64,000 nt of DNA, taken from contig NW_024882197.1 in the NCBI RefSeq assembly GCF_019059575.1, positions 1-64,000 of the forward strand. Direction: 5' to 3'. The notes beneath the pieces were generated by a model. That model made no database searches. It saw nothing but the letters and a program-made list of their open reading frames with translations, and was not told the DNA's origin. Each line of letters opens with the position of its first letter. The first letter of the stretch is position 1. The stretch is from Amphibalanus amphitrite (taxonomy: Eukaryota > Arthropoda > Thecostraca > Balanomorpha > Balanidae). A program made the translations under genes and the position numbers. Positions 44,028 through 56,705 of this stretch are shown one piece after another.

Positions 44028-44383
44028 CTGTGAAGACGAGAGAGAACAGTCAGTTTCGTATGTAAAGGAGAGTGGCAACGGTGGAGAGAACTTTTACAGG
44101 CCGGTTTGCATAGTCTTCTGTACTTCATACTTACAACGTTTGCAAACACCTATTTATTTGCAATCATCTTTGAACGTGATAGACAGCTAACGAGTTAGAT
44201 AGGTAGTATACAGAGAGGAGTCTATTACATATACATTTTAGGAAAGCTATTATATTTTGACAAGCTTAAGTGTCAAGCGTTACAGATGAGCTCAAAATTA
44301 TTATGAAGCTGAACATCATGGTGAGTACTTTGTTTGCCGTAGAGGATGGGAACTCTTGAATAATTTAGTGCAAATTGGTTGTT

Positions 44384-45566
44384 TTAACCCGCGCCGGGCC
44401 GGTGCTCTGAGATTCCGCGCCGGGCCGCGGGGGGTGTTTGAACACCCCCCCCCCTTCTAACTCCGCTCCTGGGCCACGTAGCGACACGCAGTAAGCGGCA
44501 ATCGAAAGAACGTCAAAAATAAGAACGAAAACACTTCGGTCATTTTTTGGGTCAGGTCAAAGGTCAGGTCACCAGAGGTCACCAAAGGTAAAATGTTGAC
44601 TATTTCAACATTTTGGAAACTGCCAACGGCTATCTCGGGAACCGATAGAGCTACAGCGCCGCAACAAAGCGCATTCGATAGCCCTTTTACAGACCTTTCT
44701 GAGTAATGTTCTCAGATTTGACCTCAGGTCAACAGTTTAGCCTCCAGAGGGCAAAAACTCCAAAAATAGCCGTTTTTACGAAAAACGTTTTTTCGGCAAT
44801 AACTTTTGACTCAAAAGAGCTATGACATTACTTTTGCCAGCACCGTGTTCCTCTCGTCGAGACGCGTCGAATGAACTATAATTTGACCTTGAAAGGTCAA
44901 ATTGAAAATTTGACCTCAGGTCAAGGTCAGGACCTGACCGGAAAAGGTCATGTTGTATATCAGTCGATCCGCAACGTCGAGCCGAACACATCTAAGGCGT
45001 TTTCAGCGCTCTAGCACTCCTCTATCAGAAGTTATCATCGAAAAACTGTTAGATTCTGTTCGTGACCTGAGATGACCTCGGGGACATAACGAGGGGTCAC
45101 AGTTGCCATTTTCTGGTTCAGTGTGTCTATTTTACCTACATCTCGATGTTTGAGAGTGTCTAGAATAGCGTTCGTGCAAAACAGACGCTTTTCAATTTTC
45201 TCCCATTGACTTATAATGGAGAGGCCGCAAAATTGACCTGACCTTAGATCACCGATATCAAAATTCCGAGATATACATTTTATAGATAGTGTTGCTCTAA
45301 TCAATCGCTGAAAGTTTCAAGGCAATCGTTCAGTCGGTGTAGCTAGGACGAGCATTCTTATTTTTTCTGAGGTGAGGTCACTTGGCGTGACCTGGTGACC
45401 TGACCTAAGGTGACCTGGGTCTGAAATTTTCACAACATGTGCGGAAAAGATGCACGAACAGGTGTGCCAAAAACGGCGGCGCTCCGCGACGCCGTTTTTG
45501 AGATATCTGCGAAAAACCGCAAGGGGGGTGTTCAAACACCCCCCCCCCCGGCCCGGCGCGGGTTAA
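44384..45566. mobile_element. TTAA-flanked piggyBac-like element, copy 5
   Basis: The left end TTAACCCGCGCCGGGCCGG matches the right end in reverse (TTAA at 45563-45566). The G-run/C-run palindrome has core TGTTTGAACA left and TGTTCAAACA right. The left end has CCGCGCCGGGCCG duplicated about 29 bp inward. Many AGGTCA/TGACCT words occur. It shares its interior with copy 7. Within the minus-strand gene model it lies in the second intron. Confidence 0.85.
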
Positions 45567-45731
45567 AAGACCGGTGACATGTTTGAATTCTGTTAAATCA
45601 TCAATTAAGAAGTTATCCAGAATGATAAATCGAAAAATTAGGCTGTGGCTTGACTTCTTACTATTTATGAGTTATTCATTTATTTTTGCAACATAAGTGC
45701 AACATGCACCATGTGATTCGGCATTCCTAAC

Positions 45732-45823
45732 CTGTAAAATTTTGCCGGCCGGCCACCGAGAAATGTCCCATGTTCCGAGGACATCGTGAGCAGTTACCAG
45801 AACTTGCTTATGAGTGGAACGAG
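45732..45823 (-). CDS. internal exon of the minus-strand membrane-protein candidate
   Basis: 92 bp with a strong acceptor (TTTATTTCAG) and a donor (ACAG, then GTTAGG), phase 1 in and phase 0 out. It encodes about 30 residues, including HKQVLVTAHDVLGTWDISRW. The phase-0 donor fits the phase-0 acceptor at 44027. No family is recognised. Confidence 0.5.
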
Positions 45824-47249
45824 CTGAAATAAACAGAAAAAATGGATTAGTCATTAGTCAGATGTCGTAACTCTAACTTTTACTTTCGTCGCGATGTAGT
45901 ACAAGCTTTTGTTACGAGAATCACTGCTATGCTATTAGCGCCTCCCAGATGACAAGAATTTCGAGAGAGCCACTCTGTGTTAGCAACTTTATTGCAGGGC
46001 TTACAGGTATATTTAAAATTTTGATGAAACGATAAGATATTTTATTGCGGCAGTTACCTAACACTAACAGCTGCTAGCAATCGCATTGTTCCAAACGGTC
46101 ACAACTCGATTTGCTCCAAGACGAATCAATAATCTGTCATCTAATTAAGACGTGCTCTGCAGGATTGGTATGTCAAAGAGTCATGCCAGCTGTCTGCCAA
46201 ATGCCAAGAAAACAGAGTCAGAGTATACATTGCCTATGTAACTGCTAGTCCACCGGGGGGAATGCCTGTGTGATGTATGGCTAATTGGGTATTGAAGGTA
46301 AACAAGAAGATAATATTTCTGACACACATCATTGCTGTTTTAGGTTGTCATGCGTTTTATACTGTAATGGATGAATGTGTTTTATACTGTACCTAATGGG
46401 TATCATGCTGCCACGACTAGGCCAATAAGATTTGGATAAAAACTCCCAGTTAACCAAATTATCGTTTGCTTCATGGAGCGCACAGTTCTGCATAAAGCTG
46501 TGAATATATGTAGGGCTTGGCCTTGACCGGGTGCGATGCGCAGGGAAGCACAAGGAAAACAGGAGCGCAGACGAGATTTTTCCGTCAAACCGGGCCAACA
46601 AGCCACGTTGCCAAGGTTAGCAGCCGGTTCGTCCCGCCTCAGGCCAGGGGACCGGTTTGCCGGCGCTGCTGCTGAGCGCATTATTCTGGAATTTGAACCG
46701 AAAGGACATGTGTTGGTGGCTGCAGTCCACGCTGGAAGGAAGGGTCTGGGCGATAAGCAGAGTGCTGATTTGTTAGTGAATGCTGTATGTTGGTTATTAC
46801 GTTAGTGTTATGCTTTGTTATACTAAGCTGTATTATAATTTACAGGTTATGCACTTGTGATGGCTAGGCTTAGACAAATAGAAACCGGTAGGTACGTTAT
46901 ATATTTTTTTTACAAATTATTATGATTTGATGGTAAACATTCCAAAATATCAAAATATAGGTAAGCAAAAATATAAGCTCAAAAATAGGTATAAGCTCAA
47001 ATAAGCTCAAATAAAAATATAAGCTCAAAATATAAGCATCTGATGAGGTTCAATGCACCTTTCATTTTCAAGGAGCACATTGCTTGCGATCCTGCGTCTT
47101 CAGCTCCTAACGAGGAAGCAAAAGACTTTAAAGCTCCAAGAATGTCTGAGCTTGATTAAACTAGACCCACCTTTTATTTACCGTCGACCAAAACTCGGGT
47201 GCGACTGAGACGCGGATGTTGTTGACAATCCCCAGACCGGTTATCTCAC
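45824..47249. other. probable first intron of the minus-strand gene
   Basis: Contains an ATAAGCTCAAA short repeat near 46969-47037 and a G/C-richer patch at 46530-46690 with no convincing exon. Confidence 0.35.
46969..47037. repeat. ATAAGCTCAAA short repeat
   Basis: Five irregular copies of ATAAGCTCAAA separated by AT-rich bases. Confidence 0.7.
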
Positions 47250-47327
47250 CTTACACAGCACCACGATGACGAGCAGGCACATCGCCGTCTTGACGGCACC
47301 CGTCGACGAGGCCCTAATTTTGCGCAT
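47250..47327 (-). CDS. first coding exon with an N-terminal signal anchor
   Basis: An ATG exon encoding a basic start (MRKIRASSTG) and a hydrophobic segment (AMCLLVIVVL), then overlapping donors GTAAGG and GTGAGA. The charge pattern fits a type II signal anchor or an uncleaved signal. With the GTGAGA donor the exon ends in phase 0; with GTAAGG, 5 bp earlier, it ends in phase 1 and fits the exon at 45732-45823. The frame is also open upstream to an ATG at 47441, so the start could be further out. Confidence 0.45.
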
Positions 47328-49603
47328 AGCTGCAGCTGCACTGTCGCTGTCTGCGTCCTGCCACTGACGAGCGTCCCCTGCCAACTGACAGGGCTTCTTT
47401 CCTCGACAGTGCACGGAGCCCCGCTTTCCGCAGTTGTTCACGTGAAGACGTGGCAGGTAGGAACGATGGCGGCCTCGATTCGCCCGCCGTTTGCGCTTCC
47501 TGTCCGGCCACGTACCCCAGGGTTTGCACGCGACTGACCGTATACGCCACCTCGAGACGGTAAATTGTGCAGCAACGTCGAGGTTTGAAGGTTATGGTCA
47601 GGCAGTACAGCCCATGCAATGTGATAGTGAATGGTACACGAGTGCGATAAAGTGTCGATAATATCAGAGGACATCAATGTTAGGCAGTTGACATTTTAAC
47701 TGAAAAACGTGGCCGCAGTTTACTGTTCACTTTAATGCGTTTGTGGTCAAAAGTAGATCATTTCAGTCATCAGTCGGTTATGACGCGCTTTTGATCGGAA
47801 ATTATTTTCATTTTAAAGTCAAAAGCTATCATTTCGATTGTTCTGCTTCTTTACAAAGTCGCTATCAGCAGTCGCAAACAAGAGGAAATATTTATGCATA
47901 TCAGTTCTAAATATCCTCAAATGACTTCAAAATTAGAAGTTCAAATGCCAATGGAAGCGATGGCGTAACAAATTTTGGCTTTTCAAAGGCTATGAACGCT
48001 TGCTATCGAATGTTCTGCTTATAAGCCAGATAATCCCTGTTTGCTAACAATATAGTGAGCAAACACTCTTGCCAGCCTATATGATTACCTAAGCTTTTAT
48101 TTAACCGAACGACAAAAAAGAAATAAAAAAGTTTCGTAAGTTTCACTATCTTTCGAGCCACCCTTTACTGCTCGTCATTCGATGGACAAGCCGTGAGGTT
48201 GAGATATTTTTGTACCCTCCCACCCCCCCACACACACACAGACACACATAAGCTTGCATTTAGTATTCTATACGATCCACTGGCAAGGATAGATCAACTT
48301 GAAAGTTGATCATCGACCACTGAAGAGTTTAGGGAATGCGTTTAGGTCGTGCAGGAATATACCATTATCGCCCTGATTCTGCAGTCTGGTGACTGGCGTT
48401 CTCATTTCTCAAAGTAACATCATGTCGCCACGACTACCGTGCCCCAAACATTTTGAAAATCCCCTCTGAACCGGGTTTTCGGAGGTTATCTCCAAACCGG
48501 TGTGGCCAGAACACTGCGGGTCAGAGCCAGATATGCCGTCTGGGGGCAGACTGGCGGACTGAGCGCCCGACCTGACCTCTATTCCGGAGAGCGCTCAGTC
48601 TCTCGCCTGAACGGTGGGGCCAATCGAACAGCAGGCCCACCGGGCATAGATGCTAAACCAGGCGAGGGAAGAGCTGCCAATGGGAGCTGCAGAGAGCTGG
48701 TTATTCTGTTTGTTCAGCCTAGGTCATTTGTTCAGGCGTCTGGTCAGGGCTATTGTTTGTGAAGCATTTGCCTTATTCAAAATAGAATGTCGAATAAAAC
48801 ACGCAGTTGATCTGTATCCATTCACCTACTATACATATGATGCACTTTCAATTCCAAATAGTATAGTAAAGGCGAGTTGACACACATATTACAACATTTA
48901 TTTTTGAAAGTGCTACAATTAAGCAAGCATACTCGTACGTGCTAAGCAGGTTTTGAAAAGCTGCTCTGCGCTTCATAATAAAGATGACTTAGGACTTATT
49001 AACCTGGCTGTCCTGCAAACCATGATAAGAGACTAGTGGTTTGCGGTTGACCACCCGTCAGGCGACTTTTGGCTCATCTCGATCAAGAGAAGGGTTGAGA
49101 TGATGCTATGTGCTCGTTTCATTCACTGAGCTCACGTCAGCTGCTAAAAGGGTGGAGGCTGGACGCGCTTGAAAATGGCTAGCAGCTAAGGCGTTTGCCT
49201 GACATTGGTCCTGTGCAATGAGCAGCGCTCTTTTGAGAAAGGTGCATCAGAGATTGAGGGCTATAGTGTATAACCGTCGCCCTTTTATCTGATTCAGGGT
49301 CATGAAAATCCAGCAGCCATCTTGTTGGCGATTATACTATAAAAAAACATACACACACACACACACCCAAGCTTTGAGCTTATTTTGGTCCATAAAATGA
49401 AAACATTAGATGGTGTTTTGCATTCATCCCCATGGTACTCCAGGTAGGTTTGATGTGAATGTTCTGTTGTTCATTAACAAACAAATGTAAAGAATATGAA
49501 AACATTATTTAGCCAAGTACAAAAAGAGTAAAAATTCGAATACCATAGACCAAAAGGAGTAGATATCCAATAGATTATTGTATTCCATTCTCATTTCTCT
49601 TTC
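47328..49603. other. no supported feature
   Basis: Spacer upstream of the signal-anchor exon. Short CA repeats occur at about 48228-48250 and 49348-49368. A G/C-richer patch at 48500-48720 has no recognised domain. Confidence 0.35.
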
Positions 49604-49736
<133 letters not shown>

Positions 49737-51877
49737 AAAACTAATTGAAGTGCTAACAGAGTCAGATCCGTTCATTCCGTTTCACAATTCAGATATTCAC
49801 AAAAAGCTCAGGAAGTTGCAACACTTCTCCACGTGCCTGCAATCTGTAATGGTCGCTCCCTGGACAGTGGACTGTAACCACCAGCAATCGCCCCATCCAT
49901 GCGACTTTCAGCATCGTTGCGCTACTGGTGCCATTCGATGTTAACCGTTCTGTACCTGGAAACCCCGCTGACCCGTCACTCAGCGAGTAGCGGCTCGGTT
50001 TCGTCAACCGGCGGCCGTATCATGTGCGATGGCTGGCTGCAATGTCTCGGAGGGTGGACCGATGGCTCAGTGTCTCGCCACGACCTCGGGGCGGCTCCTT
50101 CTGCGAACAAACACGGCGTGAGTGGGACAGATTAGCATGACCCGCTGTGTCCCGTGCAAGGACCGAGGTCAAACGAGAGAGAACTGCATGACTGCCAGTG
50201 CATAGATCGGCCGCCAATGTCCTCCCATTGGTTTGGTGCAGAGTGCACATGAGAGTCCATGAGATTGTGTGTCGTGATGTCTGGTTGTTGCGACATTTTT
50301 AAAATGTCTTGGCATGGCGGACGACAAGAGACGTGGGGAATCTCCAAGGAATGGACATTTCATTGGCATCAGCCCATCTGTTGCTGTCATCAAGCACTGA
50401 AGGCTAATACTTCTATCTTAGCTACCAATAATCTTGGCATTCTTTTGAATGGGACGCGAAAACGTCTGTCAACGCCAACTACACTAAGAGGAAACTGGAA
50501 TGCCTGTTAGTGATACTGACAATAGAGTAGAATTATGATTTCGTTATAGTAACGCATAACGCAATTCTAATTTCTATAAGATATGAAATAAACAAATAGA
50601 AGCATAGTGGCGAGACCCATGAGTACCTACTTCATTTTTCATAATCACGACAAAGTCGAAAAAGAAAAAGATAAGAGCCCTCCTACACAGCAGCCGTCCT
50701 CCTCCTGCGAAAGAGACAGTGTCGAAAGTTCTATAGAGCCTTGGCCGAAACTGAAAGTGACGCAGATAGATGCGCAGCTGACATCACTATGACTGCTTAA
50801 TTCTTGCATATGAACACTGAACAGAACCTCAATCATTCAAATGCTGACTAAGTCACCAGAGATAGCGGGTTGCTCTTGAAAAAGTCGTCGGATGAGGTGC
50901 ACGATTCTATTTTTACAACACCCGTTTTAATCTCCTACGGGTATACACTGCCATATCGGCACGCATTTCGTAGGACGATTGATTATGGGTGTCGCAATGT
51001 AGTCACGAACGTTCAAACGTCAGCTTCGTACCAAAAGGTCCATTTTTAGGGATTTGCAATAGAAGTAAGTGGTGTAAAAAATGGCTGAGTTGAGTTCGGT
51101 AGTATAATTTGAACATCTGCTCTTGCGGTTCTGTTTTTAATTAGGCAGTGTTAATTTTTTTCTGGAACATGTTCCATGTTTGAATGCATATGGATTGTTA
51201 CCGAATAGGCACGACGACCGAATGCGGCCAACTGCGTACGTTGTGGAACATAAATGGACACCACCTACGTCCTACAATGTAGGTGTAGGTGGTATTGGAC
51301 CGGACAAGGTTCGGCACTGTTTACTAAAGCAATTCTTGCATCTCACCCTAACTTAAAAGACAGAATGGAAACCGAACTATTAGACTCTGGGATGGGCGTG
51401 TATGGTGTGTTGTACTCGCTGGCACACCTGCGGAGACAATGTTGGACTCAGTTGCACAACTATTGCGTAACAGCCATCGGATTTACTCCCCCACGTTCGG
51501 TGGATTAGAGAGTTAAACAGGTAGTCGCTGACGTGCTCAAAGCCGGTGTGGATTTGATCACAGCCGGTGCCGATGTGATCAGAGCTCCAGAGCTGGTAAG
51601 GCAGAGCTGTGCCGGTTTGGTACTTTGAACCCATTCATCCAAACCAAAGCCTTCGTGTGTTACACAGAAAGCAGGTTTTGTGTAAGAAAAGAAAGCATAA
51701 CACAATGCTTGGAAATCAGTTAGTTATTTTGTCTATCATTTACATATAGTGTAACACGACACAAAGAGGGCAGGTTCGGGAAACCAATCGATCTGTTAAT
51801 GAAATGGCAATAACTACTGGTTTAAGGAAGGGGACAGGGGTGTCGATTTGTGAAAATGGTTGGGGGTGCCCGGAGCT
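49737..51877. other. long stretch without recognisable genes
   Basis: Several short frames (for example in 49790-50400) show no domain or splice support. No repeat family is obvious. Confidence 0.35.
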
Positions 51878-52972
51878 TTAACCCTCGCCCGTATACATTG
51901 GGGGGGGGGGGGTCGAACGGACCACCCCCCTCGGTTTTTCGCGAATAACTCGCGTAAAAAGCGGCCGATCACGATGAAACTTTCAGTAGTGCCCTCGCGT
52001 TGATCAATTTTACACCTACCCTTGAAATTTCATGACCCTGACCCAAATGACCTTTGACCTGTGCCCTACTTTTCGAGACCATGTTTGGCCGGAATCACGA
52101 TTTGGCGTATGTCGGCTCGCATTAGCCGCGCGTTTGCAAGCTTTTCGTGGTTTCAAGTGTTCAAACATGTGATATGATGTTGCTCCCATGCATTAGGGTG
52201 GGTGTCAAGGTCACCTGAAGGTCAGGTCAGGTCATTGACCTTTGATGACCATTGACCTTTGATGACCTCGGTTCACTTTTTCGAGTTTTACATGTCTCTA
52301 GGCTAGTTTTTGGAGCTGAATTTGAATTCAGCAACCATATGAACATTTACGAAGTAGTTTTGGTGCCTTCGTAACATGTTACGAAGCAGTCAGAGGTGGT
52401 TGACGCCTAATACGAACACCCGGCAGGACCCCTACTGGTTGACCTGACCCGTCCTGACCCCACCTGGCCTAAATGCATGACGACATCTTTGTGATCAAAA
52501 CTAACATAATATTCGTGATCAGCGCCCCGAAAAAAACCCATAGCAGCCACACTTTACGACGTTCTAACAGGTCCCGATTTTTTTTTTAATATAATCAAAA
52601 AAAGTAACCGTACTCTCATAATTAAAATCAAAAATCTTAAAAAAAATTTAAGATTTTTGATTTTAATTATGAGAGTACGGTTACATTTTTTGATTATATT
52701 TTTAAATATGTCTATGTCTCTCAAAACAGTGCTCACAACAATTCAGGTCCCGATTTTCCCTTTTTTGGGTCATTGACCTGACCTGGAAGGCAACCAATGA
52801 CCTAGGACCTTAAAATTGGGTATCATCGGCTTCCTCTCGTCACGGGAAACACGCTCGTTTTTTCCGCGAAGCTCTAGCTCGATCAGGGGGCGAAACGGCA
52901 AGGGGGGTCAACGGACCCCCCCCCCCTCTTATACGTTCGCGGCTGGAAAACACCAATACGAACGAGGGTTAA
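51878..52972. mobile_element. TTAA-flanked piggyBac-like element, copy 6
   Basis: Left TTAACCCTCGCCCGTATACA. The right end in reverse reads TTAACCCTCGTTCGTATTGG and closes at TTAA 52969-52972. The G-run/C-run zones carry TCGAACGGACC left and TCAACGGACC right, so the core here is a direct rather than a palindromic match. It contains AGGTCA/TGACCT blocks and a nested AT-rich palindrome. A relic of the same subfamily lies inverted at 12150-12714. Confidence 0.8.
52588..52702. repeat. AT-rich palindrome of ~50-nt arms
   Basis: The left arm from AATATAATCAAAAAAAGTAA onward pairs with the right arm ending GTTACATTTTTTGATTATAT; only about 4 bases separate the arms near 52642. The direct repeat CAGGTCCCGATTTT flanks the region (52569 and 52745), suggesting a nested ~160-bp insertion inside the TTAA element. 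Confidence 0.85.
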
Positions 52973-53141
52973 GGCAGACGTCATATGCTATTCTTTTAGA
53001 TAAAACTGCATTGTGTTAGTATCAGGGCCTCGGATAACATGTTAACTGGGTGGGCAATCGCCCACCACCCAGTAGCGATTTTTGCCCACCCAGTGGAGTG
53101 TGTTTGCCCGCCCACCTAGTAAAGACGGAGACGGAGCAGTT

Positions 53142-53410
53142 TTACCCGCGCTGGGCCGGTGCTCAGCGCCTTCCGCGCCGGGCCGGGGGTGTGCATGAAC
53201 AACCCCGTCTAACTCGGCTCCTGGGCGACGTAGCGACATGCGGTAGGCGGCATTGGAAAGACAGTTAAAATGAAGAGATTACTTGGTCTAAAAATTGTAG
53301 ACTTTGTCCGTCTGTATCACATGCCATTTGCCGCTTGTTTCCATTTTGCTCCGTTCTCGAGATATCACGGGGAGCAGGTATCCGCCCCCCGTCGGTGTGA
53401 AGTTGGCACG
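53142..53410. mobile_element. decayed TTAA-type element
   Basis: The left side TACCCGCGCTGGGCCGGTGC and CTAACTCGGCTCCTGGGCGA-type words match copy 5. The right side CGAGATATCACGG then TATCCGCCCCCCGTCGGTG resembles the right end of copy 7. Most of the interior is gone. Confidence 0.55.
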
Positions 53411-53615
53411 GAATGCGGATCCCCGTTGGTGAGCGCATGATATTTCGGACCAAAAGACTATCTCGCCACTCAAAGCAAAACTTCAGGACGTCCGGAACCG
53501 AAAACCCATTGACACGGCACGAATGCGTCGATGGCTACCAAATGCTGCTGTCTGGTATAAATAAAGCGAAAAACTGTGTCCATTTTTTGCAACGCATTCT
53601 GATGTACGGTAATTA

Positions 53616-53694
53616 GAGCAGGGGCGCGGGAACTACTTTCAGACGAGGGGGGGGGGGCACACCATGAATTGAATCAACCTAGGGTACCCCCAAA
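53616..53694. repeat. dispersed G-run repeat, left part
   Basis: GGGGCGCGGGAACT, a long G-run, and ATCAACCTAGGGTACCCCCA as at 13206-13480. It resumes at 53845 after the hAT MITE (CCTAGCTTTCGCGCCGGTTT). Confidence 0.6.
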
Positions 53695-53844
53695 CAGTAG
53701 CGGCGGAACACCTTCAATTAAGGGGGGGGGCACTGCCGACTTTTGGTCCCATTCTTTCCATGCAACGCCCATAGGGCTAATGTTGAAATGCCAAAATCAA
53801 AGGGGGCACGGTGCCCCGGTGCCCTCCCCGTTCCGCCGCCTATG
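53695..53844. mobile_element. complete 150-bp hAT-type MITE
   Basis: The direct repeat CCCCCAAA (53687-53694, 53845-53852) flanks termini CAGTAGCGGCGGAAC and GTTCCGCCGCCTATG, which are inverted. The 8-bp duplication and CAG ends indicate hAT. The empty site is visible in the related repeat at 13280, where the flanks are contiguous. Fragments of this family lie at 3345 and 19223. Confidence 0.88.
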
Positions 53845-53947
53845 CCCCCAAACCTAGCTTTCGCGCCGGTTTTAGGCCACTTATTTTTCATCCCTTGGCG
53901 TTTTGATCAAAAAAGAAAACATTTGCAAAGAAGTGCGATATTCCGTC

Positions 53948-56620
53948 TTAACCCGCGCACCGACGGGGGTCTGCGCCAACCGACGGGGGGGGGGGGGGGG
54001 CGGATGACCGCCCCCCCCCCTGAGATCTCGAGAGCGAAGCAAGATAGCGACAAGCGGTAAACGGCATCGGATACGCACGGTCAAGATCTACAATTTTTAC
54101 GAAGGTCATTTTCAGGTCAGGTCAAAGATGACATCACAGGGGTCGAAAAAGTCAAAATGGCGGCGCTAGATATGGAGATAGTTTTTCTCGAATAACTTTC
54201 GAATTTGTCAAGATAGGAGCAAACTAAGGGCATCATCGTGATCCTCTCGTCAATCCGCATCGAATGATATATATGTTGACCTCGAAAGGTCAAGGTCAAA
54301 GGTTGACCTCAGGTCACGTGACCTCGAGGTCATCATGTATATCATTCGATGCGTCTTGACGAGCTGAACACAATGAGACCATCCACGCGTCTGTATCTCG
54401 TTCCTGTACGGAGTTATTGGCCAAAAACCTTTGGTGACCTTTGATGACGTCACATGACCTCACACATTAGCGTCGCCACGGGGGGCAAGCGGGGCAGGTT
54501 GCCCCCCCCCAACCTCGGACCGGGCACCCCCTGAGATCGATACAGATCCGATGAGATTTTGGAGTCGGGGAAAAATGGGGGTACCTTTTTGTGAATGCCT
54601 GTGAGGTCAGACTATGTTGGAGCGTGCAGTTCAAACCAAAGTCAGAGTCGCAGTCGCCAAAATCTTCAAGACTCCGACTCCAGACTCGGAAATGTCAATG
54701 CCATGTTTCGTGCCATGTTCCTGGTTGATTCTTTATTACATTTTGTAGCTGATTTTCATAAATTTTGGAGTGCTGACACATAATTTTCTTTCAAAGCGTG
54801 ACACGAAATCTTCGGGGCTTTCTCAACTCTCGTCAAATGTCTGCGACAGGCACAAGCACCGTTCAAGTGCCGCAGGGCTCATGAGCCTGCCTTCACACAG
54901 GCTCCTAAGGAGCTCCACTGAGCTCTAAGAAGCTTTCGGAGGGCCCAAACCGGCCTCTGAGAGTTCCACTGGTGTCCATGTTCTCTAGAGGGCCCATACA
55001 GGGATCTTTGAGGACATTATACATACGTAGACCTCTGAAGGGCCACACGAATCTTTGAGGATGCCTTCGAAAATTTCTGAAAACCTCAACTGGCCTATGA
55101 TAGTTCAGCCGAACTTTTGAGGCGACAGACTTTACTAACCCCAACGCGGCATCTGAGGGGTCACAACTCACGTGTCCCTCTGAGGGCCGCAACACATGTT
55201 TCTTATGTCCCTACCAACGTAGGGTCCTTAAGGATTCGACACAGACCCCGACGGTTCACACTGTTATTCGAGGGCTCCAGGCTCACCCTGGGCCTAGTCT
55301 CTTAGCGCCCGCCGCCCACACTGGCTTCTGAAAGCTCGTGTGCCCTAAAGGGCTTTCCGGGCCCACCTTAGGCTCGGAAAGCCCTAAAGCACCACATACA
55401 CGTAAATATTTGGGGTGACCCACGCCGATCTCCGGGATCCTAAGCAGGCTTCTGAGAGTCCACACTGACCCTGAGTGGCCTGAAATGGCCTGGAAGTCAC
55501 AATCCTATCTCTAAGGGATCCCTTACCGCCATGCCGTGCGTAACTTTTGGTTCCGTTAAATATTTTTGGTCGCGTTTGCAGCGCTTTCCTTCACTCGAAA
55601 AACCAGAAACTTTTTGTTCACACTCGAGTGAACAAAACACTTCTTCTCACTGCAGCAAGGATGAATGATGTACTTCCGATTCACACTTCCGACATTCTCT
55701 CTCAGTCTCCGCCGAATGCCCAATTCTTAGCTACAATCGGCGGCTGGGATAAGCCCTATGCATTTCACGTAAAACCTCGGCATGCATGCGTGAATGGAGG
55801 TTTTAGCGAGGTGATCCGATTCAAACGGAGCGTTTTTCACCTTCTTCTGGGTAATGATCATGAGCGACGAGAGTCTGCACTGGGGCCCTCTGCAGTGCGT
55901 CGGCAATCGCAGCCACTGTAATTCTAACGGTCGTTTTTGTCCAGAAATTTCAAAATTTTGATTTTTTTTTGTAAAAAAATACATGCTATAGCTAGAAGGA
56001 AAACTTTGTCACCATCGGATTCCTCGCACCATTGCGCGTCGAATGATATGTAAAACGAGTGAGTAACGGCTGGGGAAAGGCAAGATTTAACACAAAACTT
56101 GATTTTGCCCTCCCAACCGAAAATGTCTGGCGACGCCTATGACCTCACAGCTGCCCAACAGCAAAACAGACCTCAAGGTAGTGAAGGTTGATCGTATATG
56201 AAGTCATGTATGGTATATGGGGCCATTCCGACCCGTTTTAGTGGTAAAAACAAGGAGTTGATTTTTCCCCCATTGACTTATAATGGGGAGGTCGCGAAAT
56301 TGACCTGACCTTAGGTCACCGATATCAAAATTCCGAGATATACAAATTGTAGCAACTAATGACCTAATAACATCCTGCGACTTTCAAAGGCCTCCGACAT
56401 CTACTGTAGCTCTGGCACGGTGACAAAGTTGCAAAAAAGTGACTTGAGGTTGGGTCATTCAAAGTGACCTGGTGACCTGACCTTGAAAGTTAGGAGGTTC
56501 AAACTTGCACACCATGTGTAAAATTGATGAGGGAATAGTCGTACCAAATTTCGCTATTCGCGAAAAACCTCAGGGGGGGGGGGGGCGGATATCCGCCCCC
56601 CCCGTCGGTGCGCGGGTTAA
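53948..56620. mobile_element. TTAA-flanked piggyBac-like element, copy 7, interrupted
   Basis: The left end TTAACCCGCGCACCGACGGG is mirrored at the right end (TTAA 56617-56620). Palindromes CGGATGACCG and CGGATATCCG sit between the G- and C-runs. The left end repeats the CACCGACGGGGG motif about 25 bp inward. Total length is 2673 bp because about 1.68 kb is inserted at 54465-56139; without it the element is ~1 kb and its interior resembles copy 5. Confidence 0.8.
54465..56139. mobile_element. nested insertion inside copy 7
   Basis: TGACCTCACA occurs on both sides (54455-54464 and 56140-56149). The inner ends read TAGCGTCGCCA and TGGCGACGCCTA, an inverted pair. Inside are a G-run/C-run segment, a GGAGTC-family fragment (54640-54690), and a degenerate CTCTGAGGGCC-type repeat zone (54890-55480). 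It may be a composite of several insertions. Confidence 0.5.
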
Positions 56621-56624
56621 AGCT

Positions 56625-56705
56625 GTGGGGGCACCGCCCCCACGGCCCCAGAGTTGGGGGGGGGGGTAAACTGTCCCCACTGCCCTCCCCCGTTCCCGCG
56701 CCTAT
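56625..56705. repeat. G/C-rich MITE-like repeat
   Basis: GTGGGGGCACCGCCCCCACG through CCGTTCCCGCGCCTATGAAT is a diverged relative of the 76-bp duplicated unit at 13570-13745. Confidence 0.6.
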
